Below the pieces are notes generated by a model, which ran no database searches, was not told where the DNA came from, and was given only the letters and a program-made list of their open reading frames with translations. Below, piece after piece: positions 62,721 through 64,000 of a DNA stretch of 64,000 nucleotides. Numbering within the stretch: the stretch's first letter is position 1; each line of letters begins with the position of its first letter. The stretch is from Serratia odorifera (lineage in GTDB: Bacteria > Pseudomonadota > Gammaproteobacteria > Enterobacterales > Enterobacteriaceae). Location: assembly GCF_900635445.1 (NCBI RefSeq), contig NZ_LR134117.1, positions 5,208,001 to 5,272,000 on the forward strand. The letters are read 5' to 3'. Position numbers and translations under genes: made by a program.

Positions 62721-63729
62721 TCAGCCAGCAACACCGAAATAAAACACTGGCCGAGCGTGGCTGTCCAGCAGCGCCCTCATGACCCGGCACGCTGACGGCC
62801 ACGCCCAGGCTGCTCTCCGTTTACCCAGCAACACAGACAACCTGCGCCTTCCTGTCCTGCTTGCCGGAGAGCGCCTTGAAAAACTGCCGGTTGGCCAGCG
62901 TTCTCGGATTCTGATCGTTCGAGTCAATCGCCAGGCTCGCCCCTTCCAGCATGCTCTTTACTCTCAGGGGGGTTGCCGTGCCGATGAGATTGTCGGGGTC
63001 GTCAATTTCAAGTAAACCTCAACCGCTGTGTTAATGCGTGAGTTTTTAAAAATGATATTGGTGACATCCTCTGCCACCTCGGCCAGGTGCGCCACCATCT
63101 CTTTCCCCGTGGTCTTGCCTTGCATGTAAGGCTTGCCCAGGCAGATTTTTTGTAGCTCGTCGCCTGTTTTTGACGTACACCCAGCACCCTGAGGGTGTTT
63201 TTCTTCTTTTTATTTTGGTGGCATCAAACGGCTCCCACGCAGGGACGCTCTCACGGACCTCGTCGGACTCGAAGACCGCCTCTGACGCAGGCGAAGACAC
63301 CGCCGCATCAGGGCCCGGGAAAGGCCTCCTGCTCATCGGCGTCAGGACACGCGCGCGGGCCTCGGTAATGACAATGCGACGCCCTTCCTGCCCGGAGGCG
63401 ACGCCTTCAGCGACAAAATAGCAGGTGCCTTCCCGGGAAAGCTCCGCATAAAAGTCGGTCACCACGCCATGCTCATGCCCCACAACCAGAAAGCCGAAGG
63501 TGAAGTCCACGTCCTCACCGTACCAGACGGTTTTTCCTCTGCGGTTGAGCGTGGTGTGTCGGCACATCACCTTGATGCTCACGTCCGCGCTGACAGTAAA
63601 GGCCAGGATGCCGTTTGGATTAGCCATCGCCTTTAAAAGTTCATCGGAATTTAAGGTACCGACGTAACACTCCGCCCCCTCCCTCGTTTCTTTTTTGACA
63701 TCAACAAATAAATCAATTGCCTTTAACAT
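62721..63729 (-). CDS. Hypothetical protein, three reading-frame breaks
   Basis: I choose the ATG at 63729 (MLKAIDLFVDVKKETREGAE) because GGAG lies upstream, rather than an ATG 48 bases earlier. The first 190 residues are in one frame (VEVYLE comes later). A frame change near 63160 leads to VYVKTGDELQKICLGKPYMQ and KEMVAHLAEVAEDVTNIIFK, another near 63020 to IDDPDNLIGTATPLRVKSML, and more near 62820 to a C-terminus ARPVFYFGVAG. The corrected length is about 336 residues. TGDELQKIC resembles the start of a LysM motif, but the match is too short to rely on. It precedes the Ig-like gene by six bases, suggesting an operon. Confidence 0.45.
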
Positions 63730-64000
63730 AGGTGAAACTCCATGAGGAAATAATAAAAAATCCCGTTTTTTATTCAATCACACGACCCAATCGCGCCATT
63801 GCCATGGCAGCCACCTGGGAACGGCACTGCTGACATTCTGAGGCGCTGCTTCTCTCTACTCTCCAAGCCGGCTGTCGCCTGCACGCCCCCCGTCATCCTG
63901 ATAAAAGTGCGGGTGATGGGTTTTTATTTGACCCGTATTTAAAACAGCCCACCGCCCTATTACACGCCCCTTCACCCCTTATTTTGCCTGCCTCGATGAC
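63730..64000. other. Upstream region at the window edge
   Basis: No gene is supported. An A/T stem (AATAAAAAA / TTTTTTATT around TCCCG) at about 63747-63769 could terminate a minus-strand transcript coming from outside the window. The remainder is GC-rich with no recognisable signal. Confidence 0.4.

Overview
The window is a chromosomal segment of an enterobacterium, most likely Serratia. The left 38 kb has the conserved order glnS / nagE-nagBACD / asnB / Met-Leu-Gln tRNA operon / ubiF / miaB / ybeZYX-lnt / gltIJKL / rihA / ybeL / leuS-lptE-holA-nadD / rsfS-rlmH-mrdAB-rlpA-dacA-ybeD-lipB. A chitinase closely resembling Serratia ChiC (GH18 + FnIII + chitin-binding domain) sits between nagD and asnB. 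I infer the genus from remembered protein families; no search was run.

Regions: (1) 1-13.4 kb holds amino-sugar uptake and catabolism, chitinase, asparagine synthetase, six tRNA genes and ubiF. Two NagC operators flank a CRP site between nagE and nagB. (2) 13.5-25 kb holds tRNA and rRNA modification (miaB, ybeY), copper/Mg efflux and lipoprotein maturation (corC, lnt), and the glutamate/aspartate ABC transporter, preceded by a textbook sigma-54 promoter and two NtrC-like sites. (3) 25-37.8 kb holds an intact block for translation, LPS transport, replication, NAD synthesis, cell elongation and lipoylation. (4) From 37.9 kb, directly after lipB, lies a composite prophage and mobile region. It carries an SOS-boxed UmuD'-like gene, lectin-like and esterase-like tail proteins, an O-acyltransferase, tail fibre, gp48-like and truncated baseplate J genes, then IS3 and IS21 elements, a gtrABC O-antigen glucosylation cassette, a tail-fibre scrap and an IS66 element. 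(5) 55-59.5 kb is an accessory island: a resolvase translationally coupled to an Rpn nuclease gene that appears to hold a nested antitoxin ORF, then a CheD-like deamidase-fold protein, an ADP-ribosyltransferase and a 58-codon ORF. (6) 59.6-64 kb holds poorly preserved exported or Ig-like surface-protein genes.

A property of the whole window is that many universally conserved genes (nagA, nagC, nagD, asnB, ubiF, corC, gltJ, rihA, even a tRNA-Leu) carry single-base indels, mostly in or next to short homopolymers, while 25-43.6 kb has none that I can see. I read these as sequencing or assembly errors rather than gene decay, so frameshifts in the accessory genes should be judged with the same caution.

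The most interesting observations are the resolvase-Rpn locus with an internal Shine-Dalgarno and start codon, the adjacent deamidase-like/ADP-ribosyltransferase cassette, the catalytically inactive SOS-controlled UmuD' homologue, and a prophage that appears to carry both an O-deacetylating tail protein and O-antigen-modifying enzymes.
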